Positions 56,066 through 64,000 of a stretch of DNA of 64,000 bases are shown piece by piece. Source of the DNA: an uncultured Granulosicoccus sp. (lineage in GTDB: Bacteria; Pseudomonadota; Gammaproteobacteria; Granulosicoccales; Granulosicoccaceae). The DNA is taken from positions 62,001 to 126,000 of the forward strand of contig CANLXI010000016.1 of NCBI GenBank assembly GCA_947495035.1, written 5' to 3'. Positions within the stretch are counted from its first letter, which is position 1. Each line of letters begins with the position of its first letter. The position numbers and the translations under genes are program-made. The notes under the pieces were generated by a model. It saw nothing but the letters and a program-made list of their open reading frames with translations. It was not told where the DNA came from and made no database searches.

Positions 56066-59016
56066 ATTACCGCGATACCGATAGTGACAGTGATGGTATT
56101 TCGGATCGCTTCGAAACTTTTGAAGGTGCCCTGATCGATACTGACAGTGATGGCACCCCCGATTACAAGGACCTCGATTCGGACAACGATGGCATTGCCG
56201 ATGTAGCCGAAGGCGCACTCGATACCGATGGCGATGGAACTGCCGACTTCAGGGATACCGATTCGGACAACGATGGCATACCTGAAACCATTGAAGGAGC
56301 TGTCGACTCTGACAGCGACGGTATACACGATTACCGTGATCTCGATTCGGATAATGACGGTATCCCTGACGCCACTGAAGCAGGATCAGACCCGAGCCAT
56401 CCAATGGACAATGACCTTGATGGCGCCCGTGATTACATCGATCCGGACAGCGATGGCGATGGCATCAATGACAGTGTCGAAGCCGGTAGCGAACCCTTCG
56501 TTCAGCAAGACACCGATTCCGATGGTACGCCCGATTATCTGGATCTCGACTCGGATAACGACGGTATCCCTGATGCAGAGGAAGGCCTCGTCGATACCGA
56601 TGGCGATGGAATACCCAACACGCTCGATCCGGATTCCAACAACGACGGCATTGCCGATAAACTGGCCGGCAACGGTGACCTGGATAATGACGGTATCGCC
56701 AACTACCTCGATGATGACATTGATGGCGACGGACTGGCGAATGCTACCGAAACTGCCGCCGATACCGATGGCGACGGCAATCCCAACTATCTGGACAGTG
56801 ACAGCGACGACGATGGCATCACCGATATCATTGACGGTTCAGGTGATGCTGATGGTGATGGCAGCCCCAACTTCCTGGATATCGACAGCGATGGCGATGG
56901 CATTGGCGATGCCCTGGAGATGGGGTCCAACCCGACTGCACCGGTCGACTCGGATGCGGATGGTCAACCGGATTATCTGGACACGGACTCGGACGCCGAT
57001 ACCGTCCCCGACGCCATCGAAGGCATGGTGGACAGTGACGCCGATGGCCTGGCCGATTACCTTGACACCGATAGCGATGGCGATGGCATTGCCGATGCTC
57101 TCGAAAACAGCATCGACACAGACCTCGATGGCGCCGATGATCGCGTGGATCTCGACAGTGATGCCGATGGCATCAACGACTCGGTAGAGGTTGGGTCAGA
57201 CTTGGCACATCCGCTGGACACTGACCAAGACGGCCTACCCGATTTTCGAGATCCGGACAGTGACAATGACGGAATCAGCGATGCCGACGAAGGGATTACC
57301 GACAGCGATGGCGACGGTATCCCCGATGCCAATGACCCGGACTCCAACAATGACGGCATTCCCGATTCATTCGGCCAGGGCGATGCCGACGGAGACGGCA
57401 TACCCGACTATCTGGACAGCGATATCGACGGCGATGGCATTGCCAACATCAGCGAAAGTGGTGCCGGTCTGGATACCGACACCGATGGAGACAGCATTCC
57501 GGATTTCCTGGATTCGGATAGCGATGGCGATGGCATTCCTGATCGCATGGAAGGCATTCTCGATACCGATGGCGATGGCATACCCAATTTCATGGATATC
57601 GATTCGGATGGCGACACGCTTGCAGATTCACTGGAAGCCGGAAACAGTCCCGACTCACCCGTCGACACCGACGGCAACGGAGTCGCCGACTATCTGGATA
57701 CCGATTCCGACGGAGATTCATTGCCTGATAGCCTGGAGGGCAATATGGACTCCGATGAAGACGGGCTCCCGGACTATCGAGACACGGACTCCGATAATGA
57801 CGGTCTGCCGGATACCATTGAAGGCGCAGTTGATACCGACAATGATGGTATTCCCGATGTCGTGGACTGGGATTCGGATAACGATGGTATCCCGGATGCG
57901 ATCGAAGCCGGCAGTTCTCCGGCAACACCTCAGGACAGTGATCAGGACGGCATTCCCGACATATCCGATCTGGACAGTGACAATGACGGAATACTCGACA
58001 GCCAGGAAGCCGGCAAGACGCCTTCGAACCCCAGAGACACCGACGGCGATGGTGTCATTGATGCACGAGACCTTGATAGCGATAACGATGGCTTGACTGA
58101 TGCTCTGGAGGCTCGCAGCAATGACATCAACGATGATGCGGTGTTCGACGGAGCCGATGATATCAACGACAATCGCTTTAATGATGAGCTGCAATCGGTT
58201 CACTTGCCGGTTCAGGACTTCGATGCTGACGGAGTTCCCGATTATCGTGACCGCGATAGTGATAACGATGGTTTGTCGGATACGATGGAAACTCAGGGCA
58301 CACTGGCGGACCGAAACCGTGACGGTATCGTCGACGGATTCTCGGATGCCAATGAAAATGGGTTGGATGACTCCCTGGAAAGCCGGTTCACACGCGTCGT
58401 ACCCGACGATATCGACAACGACGGCTCTCCCAACTTTCGTGACATCGACTCCGATGGCGACGGCATTCTGGATCTCGTGGAAGCTGGAGGAGAAGATTTG
58501 AATAACGATGGAATCGTTGACAGCCTCGCCGACCAGGACCAGGACGGTATTCCAGATAGTGTGGATGTGGATTTCACGCTGGGCAACGATTCTGATGCCG
58601 ACGGAATTGATGACAAGGCTGATTCGGACTTCAACCACGACTCACTCGATACCGATTCAGATGGCATCATCGACGATTTTGATCCGGATCTGGATGGCGA
58701 CGGATTCGCCAACTACCAGAATGATGGTGCCGGTATCACAGGGGAATTACCGGACTCGGACAACAATGGTATTCCAGACTATGAGCAAGTCAACAGTCCG
58801 GATATTGCCTCGGCAACACCTGAACTCGTGATTCACACGGGTCTTTCCGGATCCGGTTGTTCCATCAAAGCCCGAACTACAGGATCCCCTGACCCGGTAC
58901 TACCACTTCTGGCACTGATTGCCTTTGGCGTACTGATGACACGCCGAGGCACAACGTTGCAATCCGACTCGAACTCGGCAAGAGACGCCTTGCCGAGTAT
59001 CGATGCCAGTCAATGA
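54061..59016 (+). CDS. Giant Asp-rich (thrombospondin type 3-like) secreted protein, 3' part
   Basis: From the first start codon after the amber (a GTG, 54061) this encodes 1,651 residues; the frame is in fact open from 53509. It contains most of the 62-residue repeats. After about 56066 an irregular array of short DSDGDGIPD-type loops begins. The tail holds SGSGCSIKARTTGSPDPVLP, a hydrophobic helix (LLALIAFGVLM), an Arg pair and 22 further residues. The Asp/Asn loops are the calcium-binding pattern of thrombospondin type 3 repeats. The GTG is probably not a natural start, because it falls inside a repeat and lacks a signal peptide. Adhesin or surface-layer function is likely but unproven. 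Confidence 0.75.
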   Translation: MSDQDDPTNNDACLPSQFGNGCSTDTDSDGSPDSVEGPTSDSDNDGTPDYQESSVNDTDGDGVPDQSDANNNNACLPSQFGTGCTTDTDADGTPDSVEGESTDTDGDGTPDYQESSSTDTDGDGVSDQDDPTNNDACLPSQFGTGCTTDTDSDGMPDSVEGELTDTDGDGTPDYQESSSADTDGDGVSDQDDPTNNDACLPSQFGTGCTTDTDADGTPDSVEGESTDTDGDGTPDYQESSSTDTDGDGVSDQDDPTNNDACLPSQFGTGCTTDTDSDGMPDSVEGESTDSDGDGIPDYQESSSTDTDGDGVSDQDDPTNNDACLPSQFGTGCTTDTDEDGTPDSVEGESTDTDGDGTPDYQESSSSDTDGDGVPDQDDATNDDACLPSQFGTGCNTDTDEDGTPDSVEGESTDTDGDGTPDYEESSTVDTDGDGVSDQDDPTNTDACLPSQFGTGCATDTDEDGTPDNVEGESTDTDGDGTPDYQESSSTDTDGDGVSDQDDPTNDDACLPSQFGTGCTTDTDEDGTPDSVEGELTDTDGDGTPDYQESSSTDTDGDGVSDQDDPTNDDACLPSQFGTGCTTDTDEDGTPDSVEGELTDTDGDGTPDYLESATDDTDGDGVPDQRDLNDNDNCSPTTFGTGCTADSDGDLIPDAEEGRFTDTDLDDVPDYRDTDSDSDGISDRFETFEGALIDTDSDGTPDYKDLDSDNDGIADVAEGALDTDGDGTADFRDTDSDNDGIPETIEGAVDSDSDGIHDYRDLDSDNDGIPDATEAGSDPSHPMDNDLDGARDYIDPDSDGDGINDSVEAGSEPFVQQDTDSDGTPDYLDLDSDNDGIPDAEEGLVDTDGDGIPNTLDPDSNNDGIADKLAGNGDLDNDGIANYLDDDIDGDGLANATETAADTDGDGNPNYLDSDSDDDGITDIIDGSGDADGDGSPNFLDIDSDGDGIGDALEMGSNPTAPVDSDADGQPDYLDTDSDADTVPDAIEGMVDSDADGLADYLDTDSDGDGIADALENSIDTDLDGADDRVDLDSDADGINDSVEVGSDLAHPLDTDQDGLPDFRDPDSDNDGISDADEGITDSDGDGIPDANDPDSNNDGIPDSFGQGDADGDGIPDYLDSDIDGDGIANISESGAGLDTDTDGDSIPDFLDSDSDGDGIPDRMEGILDTDGDGIPNFMDIDSDGDTLADSLEAGNSPDSPVDTDGNGVADYLDTDSDGDSLPDSLEGNMDSDEDGLPDYRDTDSDNDGLPDTIEGAVDTDNDGIPDVVDWDSDNDGIPDAIEAGSSPATPQDSDQDGIPDISDLDSDNDGILDSQEAGKTPSNPRDTDGDGVIDARDLDSDNDGLTDALEARSNDINDDAVFDGADDINDNRFNDELQSVHLPVQDFDADGVPDYRDRDSDNDGLSDTMETQGTLADRNRDGIVDGFSDANENGLDDSLESRFTRVVPDDIDNDGSPNFRDIDSDGDGILDLVEAGGEDLNNDGIVDSLADQDQDGIPDSVDVDFTLGNDSDADGIDDKADSDFNHDSLDTDSDGIIDDFDPDLDGDGFANYQNDGAGITGELPDSDNNGIPDYEQVNSPDIASATPELVIHTGLSGSGCSIKARTTGSPDPVLPLLALIAFGVLMTRRGTTLQSDSNSARDALPSIDASQ

Positions 59017-59067
59017 CCCATGGCCCTGCCTGAGTAACTCGGCTACCTGCAGATTTTTTCCAGAGAA

Positions 59068-59976
59068 CTATGCACCTGCTGCGACGGATTTTCTGGCCAA
59101 CTCTGCGGCAGGATCAAAACAGACTTTCTCACCGAAACAGAGTGCTTGACTGTCCGTCGATCTCACCTGTTCGACACTCAGTAGAATCTCACCAGCGTCG
59201 GTATAATGAGCATTCGACTGACTGGCCATCCATTCATCGGGTGGCAGCAGCGTTGATGCACGATGAGTCACATTCCAGACGAAATAGTGATGAGGAATGG
59301 TGATTCGTGCGTTCAATCTGTCACGAACCTGAGCAACCTGCTCATAGCTCAGTACATGTTGCGAACCGTCGATCGGTAATAGTGCAATATCGATTTTACC
59401 CAGAGCATCCCAGACAGCCTGCGGTGGATTGGGTCGGTTGTCGCCCCAATGCAGGATACGTAAACCAGCCGTTTCGATGACAAGTATGGAGTTGTCAAAC
59501 GATCGCCAGTTATCGGGAGGAACAGTTTCCATCGCTGTCAGCTTTCGCGTCAAGCCTGCCCAGTCATATACGCCATGTGTGGAGTCAGAGACGTGTTTGT
59601 CCGCAATACCTGAAATTACGGCATCAGCAAATTCGAACCGCCCAACCAGTCTGTCGATCAGCGTACTGGCATGCAGTGAATGCAGGTTGTCGTGATCGAA
59701 ATGCGCATGTGTTGACAGGCCGATATCTACCTCGCAACGCGGAAAATCGTAGAGATACCAGTCCCAACCGCCCCAGGGTGGATTGCGCCACGGGTCGATC
59801 ATCAACGACAAGCCGGCAGGCGTAGTGATTCGAAAGCAGGACCCACCAAAGTATGCCAACTTGATGGTTTTCGTTCCTGCTTCCTGCGATTGCTCTTCAC
59901 TCTGGAGGGCAATCATCCGGTTGTTGTTTTCGCTCTGTTTCCAGGCCCAAAGTCCTTCCTTGCTGCGATCTCTCAT
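59068..59976 (-). CDS. Metallo-beta-lactamase-fold hydrolase
   Basis: A 302-residue metal-dependent hydrolase. The metal motif is LSTHAHFDHDN, followed by a later acidic/His pair in LRILHWGDNRPNPP and ARITIPHHYFVWN. It resembles UlaG/RomA-like proteins of the superfamily. There is no signal peptide. The first 35 residues are Gln/Glu-rich and of doubtful homology, so an internal start (M-I-A-L-Q-S, near 59916) may be the true one. It is the last gene of the minus-strand run. Substrate unknown. Confidence 0.8.
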   Translation of the reverse strand: MRDRSKEGLWAWKQSENNNRMIALQSEEQSQEAGTKTIKLAYFGGSCFRITTPAGLSLMIDPWRNPPWGGWDWYLYDFPRCEVDIGLSTHAHFDHDNLHSLHASTLIDRLVGRFEFADAVISGIADKHVSDSTHGVYDWAGLTRKLTAMETVPPDNWRSFDNSILVIETAGLRILHWGDNRPNPPQAVWDALGKIDIALLPIDGSQHVLSYEQVAQVRDRLNARITIPHHYFVWNVTHRASTLLPPDEWMASQSNAHYTDAGEILLSVEQVRSTDSQALCFGEKVCFDPAAELARKSVAAGA

Positions 59977-59995
59977 GCTGTTTCTCGGGCTTGCC

Positions 59996-60541
59996 TCAGA
60001 TGAGGGTGCGCTCTACCCCCTCTTCCATTTCTATCTGCAAGGCATCATTGAAGCGATTGAAAAAGCCGCACAAGGCAATTCGTAACGTCAACTCGACGAT
60101 CTGCTCTTCACTGAAATGCTTTTTCAACTCGATGAAGACACCATCGCGCATTCTGTTGAAGTCATTGGTCACCTGCACCGCATAATCACGCACCAGCAGA
60201 TCCACTTCATCGAACCCGTCTGGCGACTCGCTCAGAATGTCGCCAATGGCCTCCGCACTGAGGCCGTGTTCCAGAGCACGAGGAGCGTGGTGCGCGATAC
60301 AGTATTCGCAGCGATTGATCGTGGACACCACGACCAGCGCAATCTCCAGATAACGCTTGGACAGAATCGCATCGTCATGCAACTCCAGAAGCAAGCCCAT
60401 GATGTGCTTCAATGCCGCCGGGCGATGAGCAAACACACGCACCTGATTCAGAAACGGACCGTATTCCCGAGCATAACGCTCGTAAATCGGACGTACATCC
60501 TCCGGTACCTGCGAAACATCAACATCACTGACACGTGCCAT
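59996..60541 (-). CDS. Carboxymuconolactone decarboxylase/AhpD-like protein
   Basis: A 181-residue all-helical protein of the CMD/AhpD family. The redox-type motif CEYCIAHHAPRALEHGLS has the C-x-x-C and the downstream His of AhpD-like peroxidase partners, so a thiol redox role is more likely than a decarboxylase one. It follows the Liv binding-protein gene by 60 bases, behind a stem-loop, and precedes the metallo-beta-lactamase-fold gene by 19 bases. Confidence 0.88.
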   Translation of the reverse strand: MARVSDVDVSQVPEDVRPIYERYAREYGPFLNQVRVFAHRPAALKHIMGLLLELHDDAILSKRYLEIALVVVSTINRCEYCIAHHAPRALEHGLSAEAIGDILSESPDGFDEVDLLVRDYAVQVTNDFNRMRDGVFIELKKHFSEEQIVELTLRIALCGFFNRFNDALQIEMEEGVERTLI

Positions 60542-60565
60542 TATTCAGACTCCTTGTTTCTGGTG

Positions 60566-60593
60566 CGGGGAGCGACAACGACTGCGCTCCCCG
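60566..60593 (-). terminator. Stem-loop after the Liv binding-protein gene
   Basis: CGGGGAGCG (60566-60574) and CGCTCCCCG (60585-60593) form a perfect 9-bp stem with a 10-base loop, between the binding-protein stop and the AhpD-like gene. There is no long T-run, so it may protect the upstream mRNA or reduce readthrough. Confidence 0.55.
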
Positions 60594-60601
60594 ATTGCTT
60601 A

Positions 60602-61810
60602 TCAGTATTCGAGGCGTTCGATGACAACATCTTCGCCATCACGAATCTCGGATAGCTGAAAATCTCGGCCCAAGACCATACCTTCTTCGTCGAATTCGAT
60701 CGAGCCGGACGCTCCGGAGTAGTTGATCTCCTCGCCCGCACGCAACGCTGCCAGTCCATCTGCCAGATTGTAGACAGTCGTCTTGCCCTCACCGGTGGTC
60801 ACCTCCCACACGGCTTTTGCAATGTCCGGCCCTGCCGTGCTACCAGCCTTTTCAATTGCCAGCAACAGGGTAGTCATTTGATCACGACCTGCTGTTCCAA
60901 ACGGATGTTGCACGGAATCGGATTCATCAAGCCCGGCTTCCAGCAGGTATTCCTTGTAGGCAGACGAATTGATGGCGGGAACCGGAAATCCGTGGATGAT
61001 CCCTTCTGCCGCTCCACCGATGGCCTCCTTGAACTGAGGTCCGGTGGCCAATGAGGTGGTAATGACCGTGCCTTCGTAGCCCTGACGATAGAGCTCCTTG
61101 TAGACAGCCGTGAAGTCGGTGACATAGGATGGAACGAACACAGCCTGTGGGTTCTTCTCGATCAGCTGAGTGACTTCCGAGCGGTAACTCGACTGCTGCG
61201 CATTGTAGTAGAACGGTTCGTTGAGCAGCGCATCCTCACCCACGATCTCGATGAAACCATCCATCATGGACCGGGTGAAGTCGTTGTTCAAAGCCATCAG
61301 ACCATAGGTCTCGATGCCTCTGGACTTGACCAGTTCACCGATGGCACGCCCCCAGATTGGAGACAGTGGCTGGAAGTTGAACACCAGACCCTTCTCATCT
61401 GCTACCGGAATATCGGATGAAGAAGAGGTGCACATCTGTACGACATTGGCCGCCTGGCATTTGGGCATGACGCCCAGCGTCACGGATGAAGAGAACGTAC
61501 CAACGATGGCGCACACGCCATTGACATTGATCAGCTTGTCAGCGGCCCGCACGGCGGTTTCGGGGTTGGTTTCGGAATTCTCCTGAAACAGGCGTACTTG
61601 CCTGCCGAGTATGCCACCAGCAGCATTGACGGCATCCACCACGCGTTTGTGTGCTGCGGTAATGTTAGGACCGAAGGGTGCGCCTCCGCCGGTATTGGGC
61701 GTCAGGGAACCAATGGCGATGTCACTCTCCTGAGCACGCAGGAATGAGGGAACCAGAAGCGCGGCAGTACTTGCTGCCAGGAAGCTACGGCGATTCATGT
61801 GAAAGCTCAT
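60602..61810 (-). CDS. Branched-chain amino acid-type ABC binding protein
   Basis: A 402-residue periplasmic binding protein of the LivK/Leu-Ile-Val type. The N-terminal NRRSFLAAS followed by a hydrophobic stretch looks like a twin-arginine signal. The mature part begins with IAIGSLTPNTGGGAPFG and contains VRLFQENSETNPETAV. AAGGAGA lies about nine bases before the ATG at 61810; an internal ATG at 61798 is possible. The ligand may be an amino acid, amide or urea-type compound. Confidence 0.9.
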   Translation of the reverse strand: MSFHMNRRSFLAASTAALLVPSFLRAQESDIAIGSLTPNTGGGAPFGPNITAAHKRVVDAVNAAGGILGRQVRLFQENSETNPETAVRAADKLINVNGVCAIVGTFSSSVTLGVMPKCQAANVVQMCTSSSSDIPVADEKGLVFNFQPLSPIWGRAIGELVKSRGIETYGLMALNNDFTRSMMDGFIEIVGEDALLNEPFYYNAQQSSYRSEVTQLIEKNPQAVFVPSYVTDFTAVYKELYRQGYEGTVITTSLATGPQFKEAIGGAAEGIIHGFPVPAINSSAYKEYLLEAGLDESDSVQHPFGTAGRDQMTTLLLAIEKAGSTAGPDIAKAVWEVTTGEGKTTVYNLADGLAALRAGEEINYSGASGSIEFDEEGMVLGRDFQLSEIRDGEDVVIERLEY

Positions 61811-61831
61811 CTTGTCTATCTCCTTTTCAGG

Positions 61832-62746
61832 TTATCCAGCGATATTGTCTTTTGTGTAGGTAAATTTCGGTTCTGGCAGCAACCCTCTTGGCCGCAGGCG
61901 CAAGGTGACAATCAGCAGCAGTCCGATGGTGATGATGCGCACTGAACTCATGGTTTCCGCATCCAGCCATGGCAGGACATCTCCGAAAAAGCGGGTGCCT
62001 TCCAGGAACATGATCACCGTCCCCGCACCGATCAGCAGACCTCGGTTGTTTCCTGCGCCACCGACAATCACTGACATCCAGATGAACATGGCCACCGTGG
62101 GCATGAAGACTTCCGGACTGATGTTCTGCGAATAATGCGCATACAGCGCACCCGCGAGCCCCATGAAACCGCCACCAATGGCGAAGATCTGAATGCGATG
62201 ACGAAACACGTTCTTGCCCAGTACACCGGCCACCACATCATCTTCGCGTATGGCGCGCAAGGTACGCCCCATGGGAGCCTCGCGAATGCGCTCGCAGATC
62301 CAGTAGGTAATGGCGACGAAGAAGGCAACAAATGCCAGATAGAACACAGGGTAGTTCTCTGGTGCTACCAGCGATTGAAAGGGCTGAGCCTCGATGCGCA
62401 AGCCTCGTGGCCCCTCGGTGATCTGATCTTCGTTCAGCACAAGCAGCCGGATGACTTCACCGACTCCCAGCGTGACAATGGCAAGGAAGTCTTCTCGCAA
62501 GCGCATTGACAGCAGTGCCACCAGACCACCCGCGGCAAACCCCGCGGCTATGGCCATCGGAATGCTCAAACCGAGTGGCCAACCAGCCTTAGCCGACAGC
62601 AATCCCGACGTATAGGCACCCAACGCATAGAAGCCCGCAATCCCGAAATTGACCATGCCTGTCAACCCCCACTGCAGGTTCAAGGCCAGGGCAAGAATCA
62701 TGAAAAAGCCAGCGTAGGTGGCCATTGATACCAGATATGCGCTCAT
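61832..62746 (-). CDS. livM: Branched-chain amino acid ABC transporter permease LivM
   Basis: A 304-residue permease with about eight membrane helices. The LivM block MVNFGIAGFYALGAYTSGLL is near the N-terminus, and the EAA-like RIREAPMGRTLRAIREDDV in the middle. It starts in an ATGA overlap with livH and sits 21 bases before the binding-protein gene. Confidence 0.92.
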   Translation of the reverse strand: MSAYLVSMATYAGFFMILALALNLQWGLTGMVNFGIAGFYALGAYTSGLLSAKAGWPLGLSIPMAIAAGFAAGGLVALLSMRLREDFLAIVTLGVGEVIRLLVLNEDQITEGPRGLRIEAQPFQSLVAPENYPVFYLAFVAFFVAITYWICERIREAPMGRTLRAIREDDVVAGVLGKNVFRHRIQIFAIGGGFMGLAGALYAHYSQNISPEVFMPTVAMFIWMSVIVGGAGNNRGLLIGAGTVIMFLEGTRFFGDVLPWLDAETMSSVRIITIGLLLIVTLRLRPRGLLPEPKFTYTKDNIAG

Positions 62747-63606
62747 TTCTTTATCTCAGCTGTGCCGAACAGACCCTGCGGCCGTAACAGCAGAAAGATG
62801 GCAATGATCACGAAACCGACCGCTATCTTGTAGGTCGATGGCAGAACCAGAATGGTCAGCTCCTCAGCCAGCCCCAGCAACAAGGCGCCGAGAATGGCCC
62901 CATAGGGGGACCCGATACCCCCCAGTATCGCGGCTGCGAAAATCGGGATGGTCAGATTCCAGCCCACAAGAGGTTCAATCACCAGATCCAGCCCTGCAAA
63001 CACACCGGTCAACCCGAATATGGCACCGCACAGGACCGTGGTCAGTGCCGTGATTTTCGCTGCATCGACACCGCGGATGGCGGCCAGCATCGGGTTGTCT
63101 GCGACTGCCCGCATGGCACGGCCTGTACGCGTATGGCGGAGCAACACATGCAAGCCTGTCGCCAGCACCACAGCGCAGGCGATGATCTCTACCTGCTCCC
63201 TGGTGATCCGCGCACCCCAGAACTTCCAGGGCCGCTCCAGCGGAATATCGAATCCACGTACGTCGGCTGAAAAGAACAAACGCACCACACTCTCCAGAAT
63301 CAGCGTCAGCGCAATCGACACGACCAGCAAAGTCACCGCGGACTGATCCTGCATGGGTTTGAACACCCATACATGGGCCAACCAAACGACGAATCCCGTG
63401 AAGAGCATGGCGCCAAGCGTTGCCAGAGGCAAAGGCAACCCCAGCGGAACATTGAAGGTATAGGCAGCGAATGCACCTACGGTGATGTAGCCACCGATGG
63501 CAAAGTTCGGAAACTTAAGAACACCAAACAGCAAGGAGAACGCCATTGCCGGCGGTGCTATCAAAGCGGCATTCACCAGAGCATTGACGAATATCTGCAG
63601 ATTCAT
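62743..63606 (-). CDS. livH: Branched-chain amino acid ABC transporter permease LivH
   Basis: A 287-residue permease with about eight helices. Landmarks are FSLLFGVLKFPNFAIGGYIT near the N-terminus and the loop TGRAMRAVADNPMLAAIRGV. The start overlaps the livF stop by four bases (63603-63606), as is usual in Liv operons. Confidence 0.93.
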   Translation of the reverse strand: MNLQIFVNALVNAALIAPPAMAFSLLFGVLKFPNFAIGGYITVGAFAAYTFNVPLGLPLPLATLGAMLFTGFVVWLAHVWVFKPMQDQSAVTLLVVSIALTLILESVVRLFFSADVRGFDIPLERPWKFWGARITREQVEIIACAVVLATGLHVLLRHTRTGRAMRAVADNPMLAAIRGVDAAKITALTTVLCGAIFGLTGVFAGLDLVIEPLVGWNLTIPIFAAAILGGIGSPYGAILGALLLGLAEELTILVLPSTYKIAVGFVIIAIFLLLRPQGLFGTAEIKK

Positions 63607-64000
63607 ATACGCGACCCCAAATAGAGTTCGGAAACATCCGCCGAGTTCAACAGTTCCGATGCGGCCCCCTGCATGGCTATACGTCCAGCGGCCATGACAA
63701 TCCCTTCGTGGGCGGTCTTCAATCCCTGCAGCGCATTCTGCTCCACCATGAGGATGGCGACACCTTCGGCGTTGACTCGACGAACCGTTTCGAACATCTC
63801 ACCAACCATCAAGGGAGACAGCCCCGCTGACGGTTCATCAAGCAGCAGTACCTGTGGCTCCAGCATCAGGGCCATCCCGAAGGCCACCATCTGACGCTGG
63901 CCGCCCGACAGATTACCCGCCGGAACACGAGCCAGTGGTTTCAGATCGGGGAACATATCGTAGATCCTGTCGCGCGCTGCCTGTGTTCGTGCCTCATCCT
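63603..64000 (-). CDS. livF: Branched-chain amino acid ABC transporter ATPase LivF, cut by the window edge
   Basis: Only the C-terminal part (about 132 residues) lies in the window. The signature LSGGQRQMVAFGMALM, Walker B (VLLLDEPSAGLSP) and the switch region (ILMVEQNALQGL) are visible. The C-terminal tail ends in SELYLGSRI. The reading frame runs out through the right edge, where RDRIYDMFPDLK continues it upstream. livG is expected just beyond. Confidence 0.9.
   Translation of the reverse strand, partial: DEARTQAARDRIYDMFPDLKPLARVPAGNLSGGQRQMVAFGMALMLEPQVLLLDEPSAGLSPLMVGEMFETVRRVNAEGVAILMVEQNALQGLKTAHEGIVMAAGRIAMQGAASELLNSADVSELYLGSRI

Noticed and set aside
54227..58831. Several long alternative frames on both strands across the repeat array
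   Set aside because: They are low-complexity products of the DxDxDG codon pattern read in other frames and lack start signals or domains.
59017..59067. Terminator after the giant gene (T-run at about 59052)
   Set aside because: A run of six T is present, but the preceding hairpin is short and imperfect, so I do not call it.

Overview
The window reads as chromosome of a free-living, probably marine, Gammaproteobacterium. Supporting signs are RppH with an adjoining carrier gene, TrkH/TrkA, a large MscS-family channel, DUF3461, PotABCD- and Liv-type transporters and moderately high GC. The genus cannot be fixed from the sequence. I see no tRNA, rRNA, CRISPR array, insertion sequence or phage gene. 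It looks like a catabolic and transport region made of short operons, many with their own regulator and a readable operator.

Layout. 1-1214: start of a phospholipase D-like gene that runs off the left edge. 1357-9065: uronate/aldarate cluster with a TctABC tripartite transporter, KdgD, a FadR-type GntR regulator, a Tat-exported dienelactone hydrolase-like protein, KduI and KduD. An identical 13-bp operator candidate lies before kdgD and before the regulator/hydrolase pair. 9246-13299: DadA-like amino acid dehydrogenase, RppH, an AEC transporter, two abutting short tandem repeats and a transglutaminase-like protease. 13359-16969 (minus strand): 5-formyl-THF cyclo-ligase, MsrA, a D-lactate dehydrogenase-type flavoprotein and aspartate dehydrogenase. 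17147-23794: a PotDBCA-like ABC transporter joined by overlapping start and stop codons to a nucleoside hydrolase, followed by adenine deaminase; this is probably a purine scavenging operon. 23920-25779: membrane-bound class III adenylate cyclase. 25856-26683: SRPBCC/ArsR pair behind a perfect 20-bp palindrome. 26997-30829: glutaredoxin-MauE fusion, DUF305 protein and a CusRS-like two-component system with a CusR-box-like site. 30959-34807: M20 amidohydrolase, phosphoribosyltransferase, PLP aminotransferase and MarR regulator.

34836-42534 holds a CUT1-type sugar ABC transporter, a GH63/MGH-like glycosidase and a LacI-family regulator with two matching operators. It probably imports and hydrolyses a glycoside such as a glucosyl- or mannosylglycerate-type compatible solute. 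One permease carries a DUF11-like domain in a periplasmic loop. 42968-49490: DUF3461, TrkH-TrkA potassium uptake, a chemoreceptor remnant and an MscS-family channel. 49864-51421: a small membrane protein and a GH114-like lipoprotein.

The most striking object is at 51697-59016. It is a single reading frame for a roughly 2,440-residue secreted Asp-rich protein with thrombospondin type 3-like calcium-binding repeats, including 14 copies of a 62-residue unit. It is interrupted by one in-frame amber codon exactly where the other copies of the repeat have CAG (Gln). The right end (59068-64000, minus strand) holds a metallo-beta-lactamase-fold protein, an AhpD-like protein and a Liv-type branched-chain amino acid transporter that runs off the edge.
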